From NCBI GenBank assembly GCA_002508705.1, contig DAYL01000033.1, positions 83,594-147,593 of the forward strand: a stretch of 64,000 bases of DNA, read 5' to 3'. Shown piece after piece: positions 1 to 8,778 of this stretch. Origin of the DNA: Methanoculleus sp. UBA374. GTDB lineage: Archaea > Halobacteriota > Methanomicrobia > Methanomicrobiales > Methanoculleaceae. The notes beneath the pieces are model-generated. The model ran no database searches. It was not told the origin of the DNA and was given only the letters and a program-made list of their open reading frames with translations. Both the position numbers and the translations under genes were made by a program. How positions within the stretch are numbered: the first letter of the stretch is position 1; each line of letters starts with the position of its first letter.

Positions 1-58
1 TCAATTTTTCGCGGGGAGGCGACAGAATACTCTGAACTATGGGAATCGTCAGCCGCTG
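1..58. repeat. Dispersed repeat, copy 1
   Basis: The first ~58 bases match 62514-62571 in the same orientation with scattered differences; both contain the string cagaatactctgaactat. At the far copy the repeat lies beside degraded tnpB sequence, so it is probably debris of an IS200/IS605-type element. No gene is visible in it. Confidence 0.6.
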
Positions 59-130
59 GAAACTTTTAGGATGACTTCCTCCACTACCGGGAGGGGGTGT
101 CCCCCTCCCGGACCTTCCCCCAGGTGGCGA

Positions 131-222
131 CACCCAATGGAAAGCCGTATCCCGGACTAGCATGCGAGCGGGAACACCCGGGTGGGATCTCAGGTTATCA
201 GTTGTTTCGTAGGGCACTACTG
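131..222 (+). repeat. Direct repeat preceding element A (matches 9811-9902)
   Basis: About 90 bases recur at 9811-9902 in the same orientation, including the shared strings gagcgggaacacccgggtgg and gttgtttcgtagg. In both places this block immediately precedes a terminal-inverted-repeat element. It is non-coding as far as I can see. Confidence 0.75.
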
Positions 223-606
223 ACCGTTGCATCTAACATTTCACACACCGTCGCCTCACGCGAGCACTGTTCGGTGCAGAGCCGCGGAGATTATTGCATC
301 GATCCCGAATGATCGGACTCTACGTGATGCTCATCCCCACCTCCGATGAGGTGGGCGCTGGATCTGGTTTTTCCCCGGTTTACCCCGGGACAGTGGACCG
401 TGGTAGGTATCGCCTTTGGGGGCGGGGACAGTGCGTGGCGATAGCCATGAGGAATCTGTGCCCGGGTATGGCCCCGGAACCCAGGAATGATGTTAGTATA
501 GTGGTTACTCGGAATCGGACCACTATTGACTGCTCCCCCAATCTTTCGCGAAAGAGAGCAACCCCACACACCAGGATCAGCAAAATAAGGTGAAATAGTC
601 CACTAC
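215..606. repeat. MITE-like element A with terminal inverted repeats
   Basis: The ~390-base block starts with cactactgaccgttgcat and ends with tgaaatagtccactac, which are imperfect inverted repeats of about 24 bases. The interior (for example aatctttcgcgaaagagag and gtgcgtggcgatagccatga) reappears in reverse complement at 9895-10463. The blocks outside both copies have the same orientation, so the interior is flipped between the two loci. A ~35-base segment near 456-492 is absent from copy B. No convincing ORF lies inside. It could be a MITE mobilised in trans or an invertible segment. Confidence 0.65.
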
Positions 607-748
607 CACAGTTTTCCGTTTTGGTTCCCTCAACATCCGTCAAGGATCATCCCTCTGATCGGTCGTATTCGTGGAACGCATCAACACGATGGCTTCGTCT
701 TTTCGGTAACGTACACAGGTGATGTAAAATCAGAATACCCCCTGTATC

Positions 749-1356
749 CAACAGTTATTGGCGAACGGAGGATACAGGGTAATGTATCTAAGGTACCCTA
801 TCGATAACTCTCTTACCAGCAACGATGAGGGCATGAAGACCCTGCTCACCTGGTTTCTCAACGAGGCGATGGAGCAGGAGGCGGAAAGTCCAGCCGGTGC
901 TCTCGCATCCGGGCATCGAGCAGATCTCCCCCGCGTATGTATCCCACGCTGACGAAAGAACTGGATACCCGGGTCCAAGAGTTCTTCTCCCGGCCCATTG
1001 CACCGCATATTCCCTATCTCTTTGTGGATGCGTCCTCTTTCACGGTGAGAGACAGTGTTCGGTACTATACCCCGGCGATCACGAGGAGCGCCGGGATCCG
1101 AACCGACGGGATGCGGGAGATCCTCGGAGCGAGGATCGCCGATTGTGAGAACGAACGCACCTGGGAAAATCTCTTTAGTGAGCTCAAAGACCGGGGTCTG
1201 GAGCGGGTGGACCTGGTGATCTCTGATGGCCACCGAGGTATCCAGAGCGCCACTGGGCGATCCTTTCTGGAGGTTGGGGTAGGTCTTCTTCGAGTAGTTG
1301 CAGGAATAGAGCGAAATGTGGGACGCCTTGACGGCAGACAGAGCGGCCTCGGTTAA
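749..1356 (+). pseudogene. IS256-family (mutator-type) transposase remnant
   Basis: Three pieces in different frames read like one IS256-type transposase. An N-terminal piece (about 790-890) contains GMKTLLTWFLNEAMEQEAE. A middle piece (about 900-950) contains GIEQISPAYVS. A larger piece from 937 contains LTKELDTRVQEF, PYLFVDASSFTVRDS, GIRTDGMREILGARIAD and LVISDGHRGIQSA, which carries expected catalytic-core motifs. The segment between the first two pieces is missing and the reading frame shifts near 940. The C-terminal third after about 1290 degenerates and stops early, so the gene is not functional. Short inverted repeats (ccctgtatcc at 739-748 and ggatacaggg at 770-779) just upstream could be part of the element end. 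Confidence 0.8.
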
Positions 1357-1576
1357 TCAGATATACTGAGATGACAACAATTAGAGGAGCTCCTTGGTTT
1401 TGTCTTTGGTCGGATAAACAAGGAGTTCCCATTCTCATAATAACTTCGCTGAACTCACCGGGAGACCGCGAATACGATTTCTACAAAGCCAATAATTCTT
1501 CTTCGAAGATACGTTGCCATCCCACAACAACTTACCAGAGCCCTCCCCGGTAACCTGACAGAATCTACGACTGCGG

Positions 1577-2005
1577 TCACAAATTCTCCCGGTCCAGGAG
1601 AGAGAGAATAACTCCGGCACAATGCCGGACAGCCTGGCTTGATTCGGGAGAAAGACCTGATGACTGCGCGACAACCGCAGGCTGGATCCCGATGATAAAG
1701 ACATCCGCACCAGTCTCTTCCTGGAGGTATTCCATAAGGATCTCAAGCGAGATCTTATGAATCCCCATCCTGACCCAAGATACCTCTTCTCTCTCTACGA
1801 TCGTTATCCGGCCCGGGTCCGCTCCCCAATCCACGGCATCGAGAAAGACGATAACAGATGGATCGAAACGCTTGATAATCCCGGTGTACTCTTCCGGCGT
1901 AATACCCGCATCGATGGCATGGCGCACATGATCTTTGATAGAATCGAGAAGAACAGAACCGATGCCGTCATCGCCCCACATCCGGTTGCCTACCCCGACA
2001 AACAC
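1577..2005 (-). CDS. hycI: Hydrogenase maturation protease (HycI/HyaD family)
   Basis: The product resembles the endopeptidases that remove the C-terminal tail of the [NiFe] hydrogenase large subunit after nickel insertion. It has the family start VGVGNRMWGDDGIG, with the metal-binding Asp in GDD, a central FLDAVDWG and the later IGIQP segment. It is the last gene of the hydrogenase operon, directly after the antiporter-like subunit. The annotated GTG start at 2005 gives 142 residues and begins almost on the GVGN motif. The frame stays open for 25 codons upstream to a good ribosome-binding site (AAGGAGG) but contains no ATG, GTG or TTG there. An ATC codon at 2080 sits at ideal spacing, so the true N-terminus is uncertain. 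Confidence 0.85.
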   Translation of the reverse strand: MFVGVGNRMWGDDGIGSVLLDSIKDHVRHAIDAGITPEEYTGIIKRFDPSVIVFLDAVDWGADPGRITIVEREEVSWVRMGIHKISLEILMEYLQEETGADVFIIGIQPAVVAQSSGLSPESSQAVRHCAGVILSLLDRENL

Positions 2006-2084
2006 GATCCGGCCGGGATCACCGCCAAGCCTGGCGGAAAGTACCGTTTTGAGATCTGCCGGGAGGAGATTGTCCGTGATTGTT

Positions 2085-3557
2085 TCATCCTCCTTTCATC
2101 AGGAATACGATTTGTGCAATATACTGGAGGGTACCTGACACCAGGCCCGGGAACAGCCCGATGATGACGCAGAGCAAGGCCATGACCACGATCGGGAGCA
2201 TCATGCACACCGGCGGATCCTGCACGCCCCCGAGCTCGCCCTTCGGCTTCCCGAGAAAGATCACGATGAACGCGTGTATGAGGCAAATAAAGGTCAGGAT
2301 GCTCGTGGCCCACCCGCAGATGGAGAAAAAGGTGAAGCCCTGCCCCGCTATGGTGAACAGGACAGGGAAGCCCGCCTGTATCGAGCCCTCGTAGATGGCC
2401 TCCTTGCTCAGGAAACCGTTCAGGAACGGCAGGCCCGACATGGCGAGCGACGCCACCAGGAAGCATATCGCCGTGACGGGCATCTTCGTGAGCAGGCCGC
2501 CCATCTTGTGGATCTGCCGCGTGTTCACCCGCAGTATCAGCGCGCCCGCGATGAGGAACAGGCAGCCCTTGAACAGCATGTGGTTCATGATGTGGAACAG
2601 CCCGCCGTAGATCCCCAGGGGGACCGCGAGGCCGAAGCCCATGACGATGTAGCCCATCTGGCTGATGCTGTGGTACGCGAGCAGCCGCTTGAGATCCGCG
2701 GACAGCAGGGCCATGATCACGCCGACGAACATGTTGAGCACCCCGAGGCCGGCCACGACCAGCACGAGCGTGGAGGCCCCGGATATCAGGAAGAACGGGT
2801 ACATCGCCTTGACCATCGCGATGACGCTGGCCTTGATCAGGATCCCCGACATGGTGGCGCTGATCGGGGCCGGCGCGTCGGAGTGGGCGGACGGAAGCCA
2901 GATGATGCCCAGCGGCAGAACTCCTGCTTTTGTTCCAAACCCGAAAAGAAAGAGAAGGGCAAGCAGAAACGTATCTCCGTCGGAGAGCCGGGAAATATCC
3001 ATGAGCCTGAGGTCCAGCGTCCCGGTGCTGCCGTACAGGATAAATGAACCGTAGATGACCAGGATCACCTCGACGATACTGATGGCAAGATAGACATAGG
3101 TGGCCCGTATCGCCCTTTTTGTCCTCCCAAAGAGGATAAGCACCGCACTCGCGACCGTCGCTGCTTCAAGGAACACCAGCATGACCAGGACATTGTAGGT
3201 GCAGGCCATGCCGCACATCGTGCCGGCAAGGACAAAGTAGAGAATGAAGAACGTTGCATCAAAGCGATTGTTTTCGCGATAGATGAGTGAATAAACAAGC
3301 ACCAGCAGTCCGAGGAAGGCCACAAGGCAGGAGATGAATGCCCCGGGGGCATCAAGAACTATCGCACCGACTGCTGCGGGGCTGATCATCCGGCCCTGCA
3401 ATGCGATGAGATACGCGAGGTTCATCGCAAAGAGAAGCGCCATGAAGCATACGATCAGACTCCGCTGGAATTTCTCGGAGCAACCGCGCGCCAGGTAGAC
3501 GAGAAGACCTCCGGCAACGGGAAGCAGAACCGGAACCAGGGCATAATAATCCGGCAT
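2085..3557 (-). CDS. Proton-conducting membrane subunit (NuoL/M/N, HyfB/HycC-like)
   Basis: This 490-residue, highly hydrophobic protein has roughly 13-14 membrane segments and belongs to the Mrp-antiporter-like subunits of complex I and group-4 hydrogenases. Family signatures include LPLGIIWLPSAHSDAPAP, SATMSGILIKASVIAM with the conserved membrane Lys, and LLAYHSISQMGYIVMG. It would couple electron transfer in the hydrogenase arm to ion movement. It is the only antiporter-type subunit in the operon, which makes this a small, Hyc/Ech-like complex rather than a large Mbh or Eha type. A 142-base gap separates it from the small-subunit gene. Its stop lies just before the ribosome-binding site of hycI. 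Confidence 0.88.
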   Translation of the reverse strand: MPDYYALVPVLLPVAGGLLVYLARGCSEKFQRSLIVCFMALLFAMNLAYLIALQGRMISPAAVGAIVLDAPGAFISCLVAFLGLLVLVYSLIYRENNRFDATFFILYFVLAGTMCGMACTYNVLVMLVFLEAATVASAVLILFGRTKRAIRATYVYLAISIVEVILVIYGSFILYGSTGTLDLRLMDISRLSDGDTFLLALLFLFGFGTKAGVLPLGIIWLPSAHSDAPAPISATMSGILIKASVIAMVKAMYPFFLISGASTLVLVVAGLGVLNMFVGVIMALLSADLKRLLAYHSISQMGYIVMGFGLAVPLGIYGGLFHIMNHMLFKGCLFLIAGALILRVNTRQIHKMGGLLTKMPVTAICFLVASLAMSGLPFLNGFLSKEAIYEGSIQAGFPVLFTIAGQGFTFFSICGWATSILTFICLIHAFIVIFLGKPKGELGGVQDPPVCMMLPIVVMALLCVIIGLFPGLVSGTLQYIAQIVFLMKGG

Positions 3558-3699
3558 CGCTATCCTTCCTTAAAGACGGGAAACTCCGGGGAGGTGACGG
3601 ATGATCGTCATGAAAGCACCCGCATCCGCCTGCATAGCCCTTTAAACCGGCAAACACGGTATCTCCGCCTGTCCGCCGGAGGGTAACTTCCAGTCATGG

Positions 3700-4119
3700 T
3701 CAGAACATCCTCATCGCTTTGAGGAGTCCGTCAACGATAGCCTCGGGTTTTGGCGGGCATCCCGGGATCCTCACGTCAACCGGCAGGATCTTCTCGACAG
3801 GGCCGGCAATGGAGTAGTTCTCGTCATCGACAAATACCCCGCCCGAACAGCCGCAGGCCCCCATGGCAACGACCCGTTTGGGTGCCGGCGTCTGGGCATA
3901 GATCCGTTCAAGAAACGGCTTTGTGTGAAGAGGCACCGGGCCGGTAACCAGCAGGATATCTGCAAATCGGGGAGATGCAACCAGTTTTATACCCAGACGC
4001 TCAAGGTCGTACCGCGGGCTAAAACAGGCAACTATTTCGAGGTCGCACCCGTTGCAGCCTCCCGCGTGTGCATGGTACACCCACGGCGATTTTTTAAGAA
4101 AGGTGCCTGAAAGACTCAT
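3700..4119 (-). CDS. Hydrogenase small subunit (NuoB/HycG-like)
   Basis: The product is the electron-relay small subunit next to the catalytic subunit and carries the proximal [4Fe-4S] cluster. Cysteine ligands are visible in GGCNGCDLEI, GACGCSGG and PGCPPKPEAI, as in HycG, EchC and NuoB. I start it at the ATG at 4119, which overlaps the stop of the preceding ferredoxin-like subunit in an ATGA arrangement. A longer frame to 4179 is only an extension into that gene. The length of 139 residues fits the short group-4 small subunits. No twin-arginine signal is present, so it should sit on the cytoplasmic face. Confidence 0.9.
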   Translation of the reverse strand: MSLSGTFLKKSPWVYHAHAGGCNGCDLEIVACFSPRYDLERLGIKLVASPRFADILLVTGPVPLHTKPFLERIYAQTPAPKRVVAMGACGCSGGVFVDDENYSIAGPVEKILPVDVRIPGCPPKPEAIVDGLLKAMRMF

Positions 4120-4799
4120 ATAAACTTCCTCGGGTAGGTATTCCATTTCACACTGAACTTCTGCCGGCAGGAAATGCATGCGGTCAGGTACAACTCAAGA
4201 TCCTTCCTGACAATCACGGCCGTCTCAGGTTTGAGACGGGCAAGCATCCGGTCCGCCATCACCTGCAGGCATTTTTCGGTGACCGGCATCTCTGCGCCGC
4301 AGACCCTGCATCGCTGGAGGGGCAGGCTGGTATCGACCGTGATCTGCTCTGACTCCCGTTCATGGGAGAGACTGAGTGCTTTCGCATACCGATCCGATGC
4401 AGACAGCTCAAGTTCGTGATCATGCAAACACTGTCTGCCCGGATCGGAACTGACAGCATCCGCCGACGGAATTCCCTTCAAACCGTCTTCGCGACTGGCG
4501 GTTCCAAAAAAGAGATCGAGCGCCTGTTCGGGACAGATATCCGCACACCGTGCACAAAAGAGGCACCTGAGACTATCGATCGACACGGTTCGTACGCCCT
4601 CATGATCCGTGACGCTCGTCGCCCCGCTCGAGCACCGCTCATTACATGCACCGCATCCCGTGCACCTGAGTGCGTCGCGTCTCGGCAGTCCCCGGGACAG
4701 GTATGCGATAAAGCCGAATGATTCGCGGACTGTTACCGGCTTACGAAACAGGTTTGCGGCAAGCCCGCCAAAGGCTCGTACCTTCGCGAACAGTTTCAC
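4116..4799 (-). CDS. Ferredoxin-like hydrogenase subunit (NuoI/HycF-like) with extra Cys-rich tail
   Basis: This 227-residue protein has two [4Fe-4S] motifs, CTGCGACNERCSSG and CLFCARCADICPEQA, in the N-terminal half, as in NuoI and HycF. The C-terminal half adds four more cysteines (CRVCG and CISCRQ) that look like a zinc ribbon, a tail also known in HycF/MbhN relatives. The GTG start at 4799 overlaps the NuoH-like stop (GTGA) and is preceded by AGGGAGGT at good spacing. A longer frame to 4994 merely overlaps the NuoH gene. It should pass electrons between the small subunit and soluble carriers. Confidence 0.88.
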   Translation of the reverse strand: MKLFAKVRAFGGLAANLFRKPVTVRESFGFIAYLSRGLPRRDALRCTGCGACNERCSSGATSVTDHEGVRTVSIDSLRCLFCARCADICPEQALDLFFGTASREDGLKGIPSADAVSSDPGRQCLHDHELELSASDRYAKALSLSHERESEQITVDTSLPLQRCRVCGAEMPVTEKCLQVMADRMLARLKPETAVIVRKDLELYLTACISCRQKFSVKWNTYPRKFI

Positions 4800-5725
4800 A
4801 GTACGTACCTCCCTGCCGCCGCCCAGACTACGGCAATCACCGAGAGAGCCAGCGGCACCTTGAGCAGCCACCGGGTTGCCTGATCGATCCTGAACCGCCC
4901 GAACAGGGAGTGGACAACCGCGATCATGGTGGTAGTGACGCCCACACCGGCAAAAAAGACCACCCAGGCCATGAATCCGGACGAAGGCACCCACAGGAAA
5001 AGATCGGCAAACAGTGCGACCAGAACAAAGGTCAGCATCAACTTGGTGACTTCGAGGAGCCCCAGCAGTTTCCCGCTGTATTCCGTGGTCAGGCCGCTCA
5101 CGATCTCGGATTCCGCATCGGAGATGTCAAACGGTTTTATATGCAGTTTCACGAGGATCGAGAGAAAGACGACAACTGCTGCAAACGGGTTGAGGAGGAG
5201 GTTGAACCCCATCATGTCCCTGATGGAAAGAGAGTCGTACGAGATGGCAAGGGCAAATGTGCCAAGGATAAAGGGGATCTCATTGGTGAGCATCAGTTCG
5301 ATCTCCCTGACACCCCCGATCACGGCAAACAGGGACCCGCTCGTGATTCCCCCGACGATGACACAGAGGATCTCGCCCATCAGCAGGTACACGAGGACCA
5401 CCAGGCCAAACGAATAATCAAACGAGATCCCGGCTATGGGTACAAAAAGGGTTGCGAGCGCAACGCATACGAGGGCCATGATCGGTCCGACAATAAAAAG
5501 CGGGCTTGATCTCTCCGGAATAAATGTGTCTTTCGAGAAAAGTTTGAGGATATCATAGAGCGGCTGGAAGACCTTTGTCCGGTTGATATCGCGCCAGGCC
5601 GGGGGAATGCTGATCAACGGACCCCTGCGCGACTGGATCCGGGCGGTGAGTTTCCGCAGCAGGAACGAGAGGAGGATACCCGTACAAAACGCGATGAGCG
5701 GGTTTACCCAGAATATCCCGGTCAT
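4796..5725 (-). CDS. Membrane anchor subunit (NuoH/HycD-like)
   Basis: This 309-residue protein with about eight membrane segments belongs to the NuoH/HycD/EchB family that links the peripheral hydrogenase arm to the ion-translocating part. The family-typical RIQSRRGP near the N-terminus, GGVREIELMLTNEIP in the middle and LKLHIKPFDISDAESEI-type acidic segment (here LVKLHIKPFDISDAE) are present. Its ATG overlaps the stop of the large-subunit gene and its own stop overlaps the next start, so translation is coupled through this stretch. Confidence 0.9.
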   Translation of the reverse strand: MTGIFWVNPLIAFCTGILLSFLLRKLTARIQSRRGPLISIPPAWRDINRTKVFQPLYDILKLFSKDTFIPERSSPLFIVGPIMALVCVALATLFVPIAGISFDYSFGLVVLVYLLMGEILCVIVGGITSGSLFAVIGGVREIELMLTNEIPFILGTFALAISYDSLSIRDMMGFNLLLNPFAAVVVFLSILVKLHIKPFDISDAESEIVSGLTTEYSGKLLGLLEVTKLMLTFVLVALFADLFLWVPSSGFMAWVVFFAGVGVTTTMIAVVHSLFGRFRIDQATRWLLKVPLALSVIAVVWAAAGRYVL

Positions 5726-7302
5726 GACCCTCCGCTCCCCGGTGCCACCGTTTTTTGGGGGCTTACGGTCGTAACACGGTCTGTACAGGAGAAACAGGGA
5801 TCGATACTTCCGATGATCACCGGTACATCCCCAATAGTGCTGCCCTTAATCAGGTTGAGCATTATCCTGACATTCGGGAAGGTGGGAACCCTGAGGCGGA
5901 CGAAATCCGGGGTGTTTGTGCCGTTTGAAGCAACATGGTAGAGAAGCTCCCCCCTCGGGGGTTCGGTCCTTGAGAATCCCTCGCCGCAGGGCAGCTCATG
6001 TACCAGGGGGACGGGTTCTGAGGGGGATGATCGTATCACATCGCAGCACTGCTCACAGATATGCAGGGACATAAGGACCTCCCGCATCCGTACCTGCATC
6101 CGTGCAAAACAGTCACCTCCGTTCTCAGTAACCACATCCCAGTCCACATCCTCATAGGCCGCATAGGGCAGGTTTTTCCTGATATCCAGGTTCAGCCCGC
6201 TTCCCCGGGCGATCGGGCCGACTGCACCGGACTCCCGGGCCGCATCCGGGGTGAGAACACCGATTGTACGAAGCCTGCCGGTGAAGACATCGTTTGCCAG
6301 GCACTGGTCAAAGTATTCAGGTACCGATTTTTTGAGGTCTTGTAATTTTGAGAGAATGACGTCGGTATGGACCGGCGTTACATCGTTCCTGATGCCCCCA
6401 AGGGTGATGATGCCGTGGCTGATCCGCTGGCCCGACATGACCTCCAGGCTGTCGAGAATATCTTCGCGGATCCGGATCGCGTGCATCAGCATGGTCCGGA
6501 ATCCGGCCAGATCGCCCATCAGACCGATAGCAAGGATATGGCTCTTCATCCGTTCCATCTCCCCGAGCAGTGTCCGGACATAGCGGGCCTTTTTGGAAAT
6601 CGCGATACCTCCGATCTCTTCTACAGCCTGGGCGAAGGTCAGGGAGTGATGGACATTGCAGAACCCGCAGATCCGCTCTGCCAGGAAGAGATCCTTGTAG
6701 TAATCGCGCCGCTCCATAAGCTTGATGATACTCCGGTGGTTAAACCCGAGTTTGAGATCGGCATCCCTGACGATCTCGTCTTCAACGGACATCTTCAGGT
6801 AATTGCTCTCGATCAAGGCAGGATGGTACGGCCCGTACGGAACCACGGACAGCTGCTTGGTGAAGATGTTATCGTGAGGCGGGTGAGCCGTGGGGCCGGT
6901 ATCGATTCTCTCGCTCCGGGGGTCCTGCTGCTGGCGGGTACTGGTATGCATGTCCTCCCAGTTGAGGGGCAGCCAGAGATGCCGGGGATCAGGATGGTTT
7001 TTTACCTCTACCCCCAGAAACTCGATCATTTCCCTCTCCGCCCAGTCCGCCTGGGTTGTGATCGGCGTCACAGACTCGATGACCGGTTTTTTCCGGTTTA
7101 CAAACGTCCTGAGTGCCAGGTTCCGGCCGGGGATCTCAGCATCGAACGTGAAATAATAGTCTATCCTGATCCCGGGGACTCCCATATCAACCCCGGAGGC
7201 ATACAACATCCGTGCCCCCCGGTTCAGGAGAGATGAGACCTCGGCGCTGATCTTATCCGCCGGGATCTCGGTGACCTCAAGCGAGGGCTTCTTCTCACTC
7301 AT
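5722..7302 (-). CDS. Group-4 [NiFe] hydrogenase catalytic subunit with fused NuoC-like domain (HycE-like)
   Basis: The 526-residue product combines an N-terminal 30-kDa/NuoC-like domain (EREMIEFLGVEVKNHPD around residues 90-120) with a NuoD/HycE catalytic domain. Both nickel-binding motifs are intact: ERICGFC (Cys212, Cys215) and DPCFSC (Cys503, Cys506). It is therefore a real [NiFe] hydrogenase and not a cofactor-less complex I relative. Twenty residues follow the last motif, consistent with tail removal by the HycI-like protease. I start at the ATG at 7302, which overlaps the stop of the small membrane protein; a longer frame to 7389 lies inside that gene. Confidence 0.93.
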   Translation of the reverse strand: MSEKKPSLEVTEIPADKISAEVSSLLNRGARMLYASGVDMGVPGIRIDYYFTFDAEIPGRNLALRTFVNRKKPVIESVTPITTQADWAEREMIEFLGVEVKNHPDPRHLWLPLNWEDMHTSTRQQQDPRSERIDTGPTAHPPHDNIFTKQLSVVPYGPYHPALIESNYLKMSVEDEIVRDADLKLGFNHRSIIKLMERRDYYKDLFLAERICGFCNVHHSLTFAQAVEEIGGIAISKKARYVRTLLGEMERMKSHILAIGLMGDLAGFRTMLMHAIRIREDILDSLEVMSGQRISHGIITLGGIRNDVTPVHTDVILSKLQDLKKSVPEYFDQCLANDVFTGRLRTIGVLTPDAARESGAVGPIARGSGLNLDIRKNLPYAAYEDVDWDVVTENGGDCFARMQVRMREVLMSLHICEQCCDVIRSSPSEPVPLVHELPCGEGFSRTEPPRGELLYHVASNGTNTPDFVRLRVPTFPNVRIMLNLIKGSTIGDVPVIIGSIDPCFSCTDRVTTVSPQKTVAPGSGGS

Positions 7303-7576
7303 CGTCCACGCTCCCGAACGGCGATTCGGGTGTGTATATCTCGTCCCGGGTAAGGTAGAGCTCGCTTGCCCCGCAATTGAAGTTCTCATCGACGTCCCTG
7401 TACTCAGGGATAAGCGTCGGGATGATCACCGAGAAAAAAATATAGAACGATACCAGCGAGCCAAGCTCTGCAAACAGGAAAAGCAGCATGGGTGAACCGT
7501 CCTGCTCGGGCAGGAATATCGCCCCGACGACACTGATCACCAGAACGACCATCGAGACTACGAAAGCGGGCTTCAT
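7295..7576 (-). CDS. Small two-helix membrane protein of the hydrogenase operon
   Basis: The product is 93 residues with two hydrophobic segments (about residues 5-20 and 28-52) and an acidic tail containing FNCGASELYLTRDE. It starts inside the end of the HdrB-like gene and ends inside the start of the large-subunit gene, so it belongs to the complex. The tail has a weak resemblance to the CGE/CGA tails that close some NuoL-type subunits, and it could also be a NuoA/HycC-like assembly piece. I do not recognise the family with confidence. Confidence 0.6.
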   Translation of the reverse strand: MKPAFVVSMVVLVISVVGAIFLPEQDGSPMLLFLFAELGSLVSFYIFFSVIIPTLIPEYRDVDENFNCGASELYLTRDEIYTPESPFGSVDDE

Positions 7577-8490
7577 CTCCGGTCACTCTCCCACTTTGCG
7601 ATGATTGCGTCAACCGGTGCTGTCCTCAGGTACCGCATCCCAAAGTCATCGGGATCGATCCCACGGGAAAGGGCAAGGAGTTCTGCCAGGTGGATGATCG
7701 GGATGCCAAACTCATACCCGATCTCTTTTTTTAAGATCTGGAGCGCCCGTTCAAACTGGTCGTAGCAGCCGGAACAGACGATCACGAGGGCATCCACGTT
7801 GAGGGCTTTGATTGCATCAAACTTCTTTTTTGCGCGCTCATAGGTCGCAAAATGACGGTCTGCAAGATTTGCCTGCAGTCCGCAGCACATCTGCTCCTCT
7901 TCATAGGGAACGACCTCATCAACGAGAATTCCGGTCAATTCGGAAAAATACCTGACAAGCCGCCCGTCGTCGAATATCCGCATGTGGCAGCCCGGGTGAA
8001 TGGCCACCCGTATGGGGACCTTCCGCGATTCTCTCCTGATGCGGTCGAGACCCACCTCCTCATACAGGACCTCAAGGAGGTGCCTGACCCTGATGGAGGC
8101 ATTGTAGTGACTGTGGGCCTCTGCCAGGTACTCGTTTACCTGTTTTAACTTCTCCGGGTTCTCTTTGAGGAGCTGGTTTGCCTCGTACAGGGTGACATAG
8201 CAGCCGTTGCATGAGACCAACACGTCGCGCCCGTCACCTTCCGCCTGGAGCAGGTTATACGATGCCAGCGTGAGCCAGACCCGTTCGTCCACGGATTTCC
8301 AGACTCCGGCCCGCGGGCAGCAGGTCCCCTTTTTGAGATACTCAAGGTCGACCCCGAGTTCCGGCAGGGTGTGCATGATGGCAGATTCGCCCCACGGCAT
8401 CTTGACCGGCATCACGCAGCCCAGGAAGAACGAGTACCGGGATTTTACAGCGGTGGCATTATCTTTTGACGAATTCGGGATGTCAGCCAT
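7573..8490 (-). CDS. Heterodisulfide reductase subunit B-like protein (two CCG domains)
   Basis: This 305-residue protein has two cysteine-rich CCG domains as in HdrB, the subunit that holds the non-cubane clusters where CoM-S-S-CoB is reduced. The first has GCVMPVK, GTCCPRAG and SCNGCY; the second has HPGCHMR, EEQMCCGLQ and VCSGCYDQ. All ligands look conserved. No hdrA is nearby. The gene lies between an HdrC-like gene and the hydrogenase structural genes, with 4-base overlaps to the genes after it. A membrane-linked disulfide or ferredoxin-coupled reductase is my inference; the substrate is unknown. Confidence 0.85.
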   Translation of the reverse strand: MADIPNSSKDNATAVKSRYSFFLGCVMPVKMPWGESAIMHTLPELGVDLEYLKKGTCCPRAGVWKSVDERVWLTLASYNLLQAEGDGRDVLVSCNGCYVTLYEANQLLKENPEKLKQVNEYLAEAHSHYNASIRVRHLLEVLYEEVGLDRIRRESRKVPIRVAIHPGCHMRIFDDGRLVRYFSELTGILVDEVVPYEEEQMCCGLQANLADRHFATYERAKKKFDAIKALNVDALVIVCSGCYDQFERALQILKKEIGYEFGIPIIHLAELLALSRGIDPDDFGMRYLRTAPVDAIIAKWESDRR

Positions 8491-8760
8491 TTAACACTGG
8501 TACTCCATGGTATCGAGGTCGAGTCCGATCTTCTTGTCAACCTTCATGGCTTTGATCAGGGTTTGAACGTCCTCTACAGCCTCCGGGTACCGGTGGGCTG
8601 TGGGCGGAACCGGCGCAAGTCCCGATTTGCGTCGGTACTCCATGATCTCCTCATTGATGGGATAGAGAAGGCCTATCGAGAAATGCCTGATCAACTGCGC
8701 CTTCACAGTTGTGGGAATCGGGACTTTAACCGGGCGCCGCCAGGGAAATATGTCGCTCAT
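8491..8760 (-). CDS. HdrC C-terminal-like protein lacking the iron-sulfur domain
   Basis: This 89-residue protein resembles the C-terminal half of HdrC: residues around LLYPINEEIMEYRRKSGL and VPPTAHRYPEAVEDV match the helical region that contacts HdrB. The two CxxCxxC cluster motifs of HdrC are absent; the only Cys is the last residue. The iron-sulfur role may be supplied by the four-cluster protein encoded just upstream. I start at the ATG at 8760, with GAGGTGAGAGG just before it. A GTG nine bases upstream is possible. It abuts the HdrB-like start at 8490. Confidence 0.6.
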   Translation of the reverse strand: MSDIFPWRRPVKVPIPTTVKAQLIRHFSIGLLYPINEEIMEYRRKSGLAPVPPTAHRYPEAVEDVQTLIKAMKVDKKIGLDLDTMEYQC

Positions 8761-8778
8761 TCCTCTCACCTCATGAAA

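Noticed and set aside
3558..3699. Possible small gene between the hydrogenase small subunit and the antiporter subunit
   Set aside because: The longest frame is about 29 codons, Arg-rich, with no supported start signal or motif.
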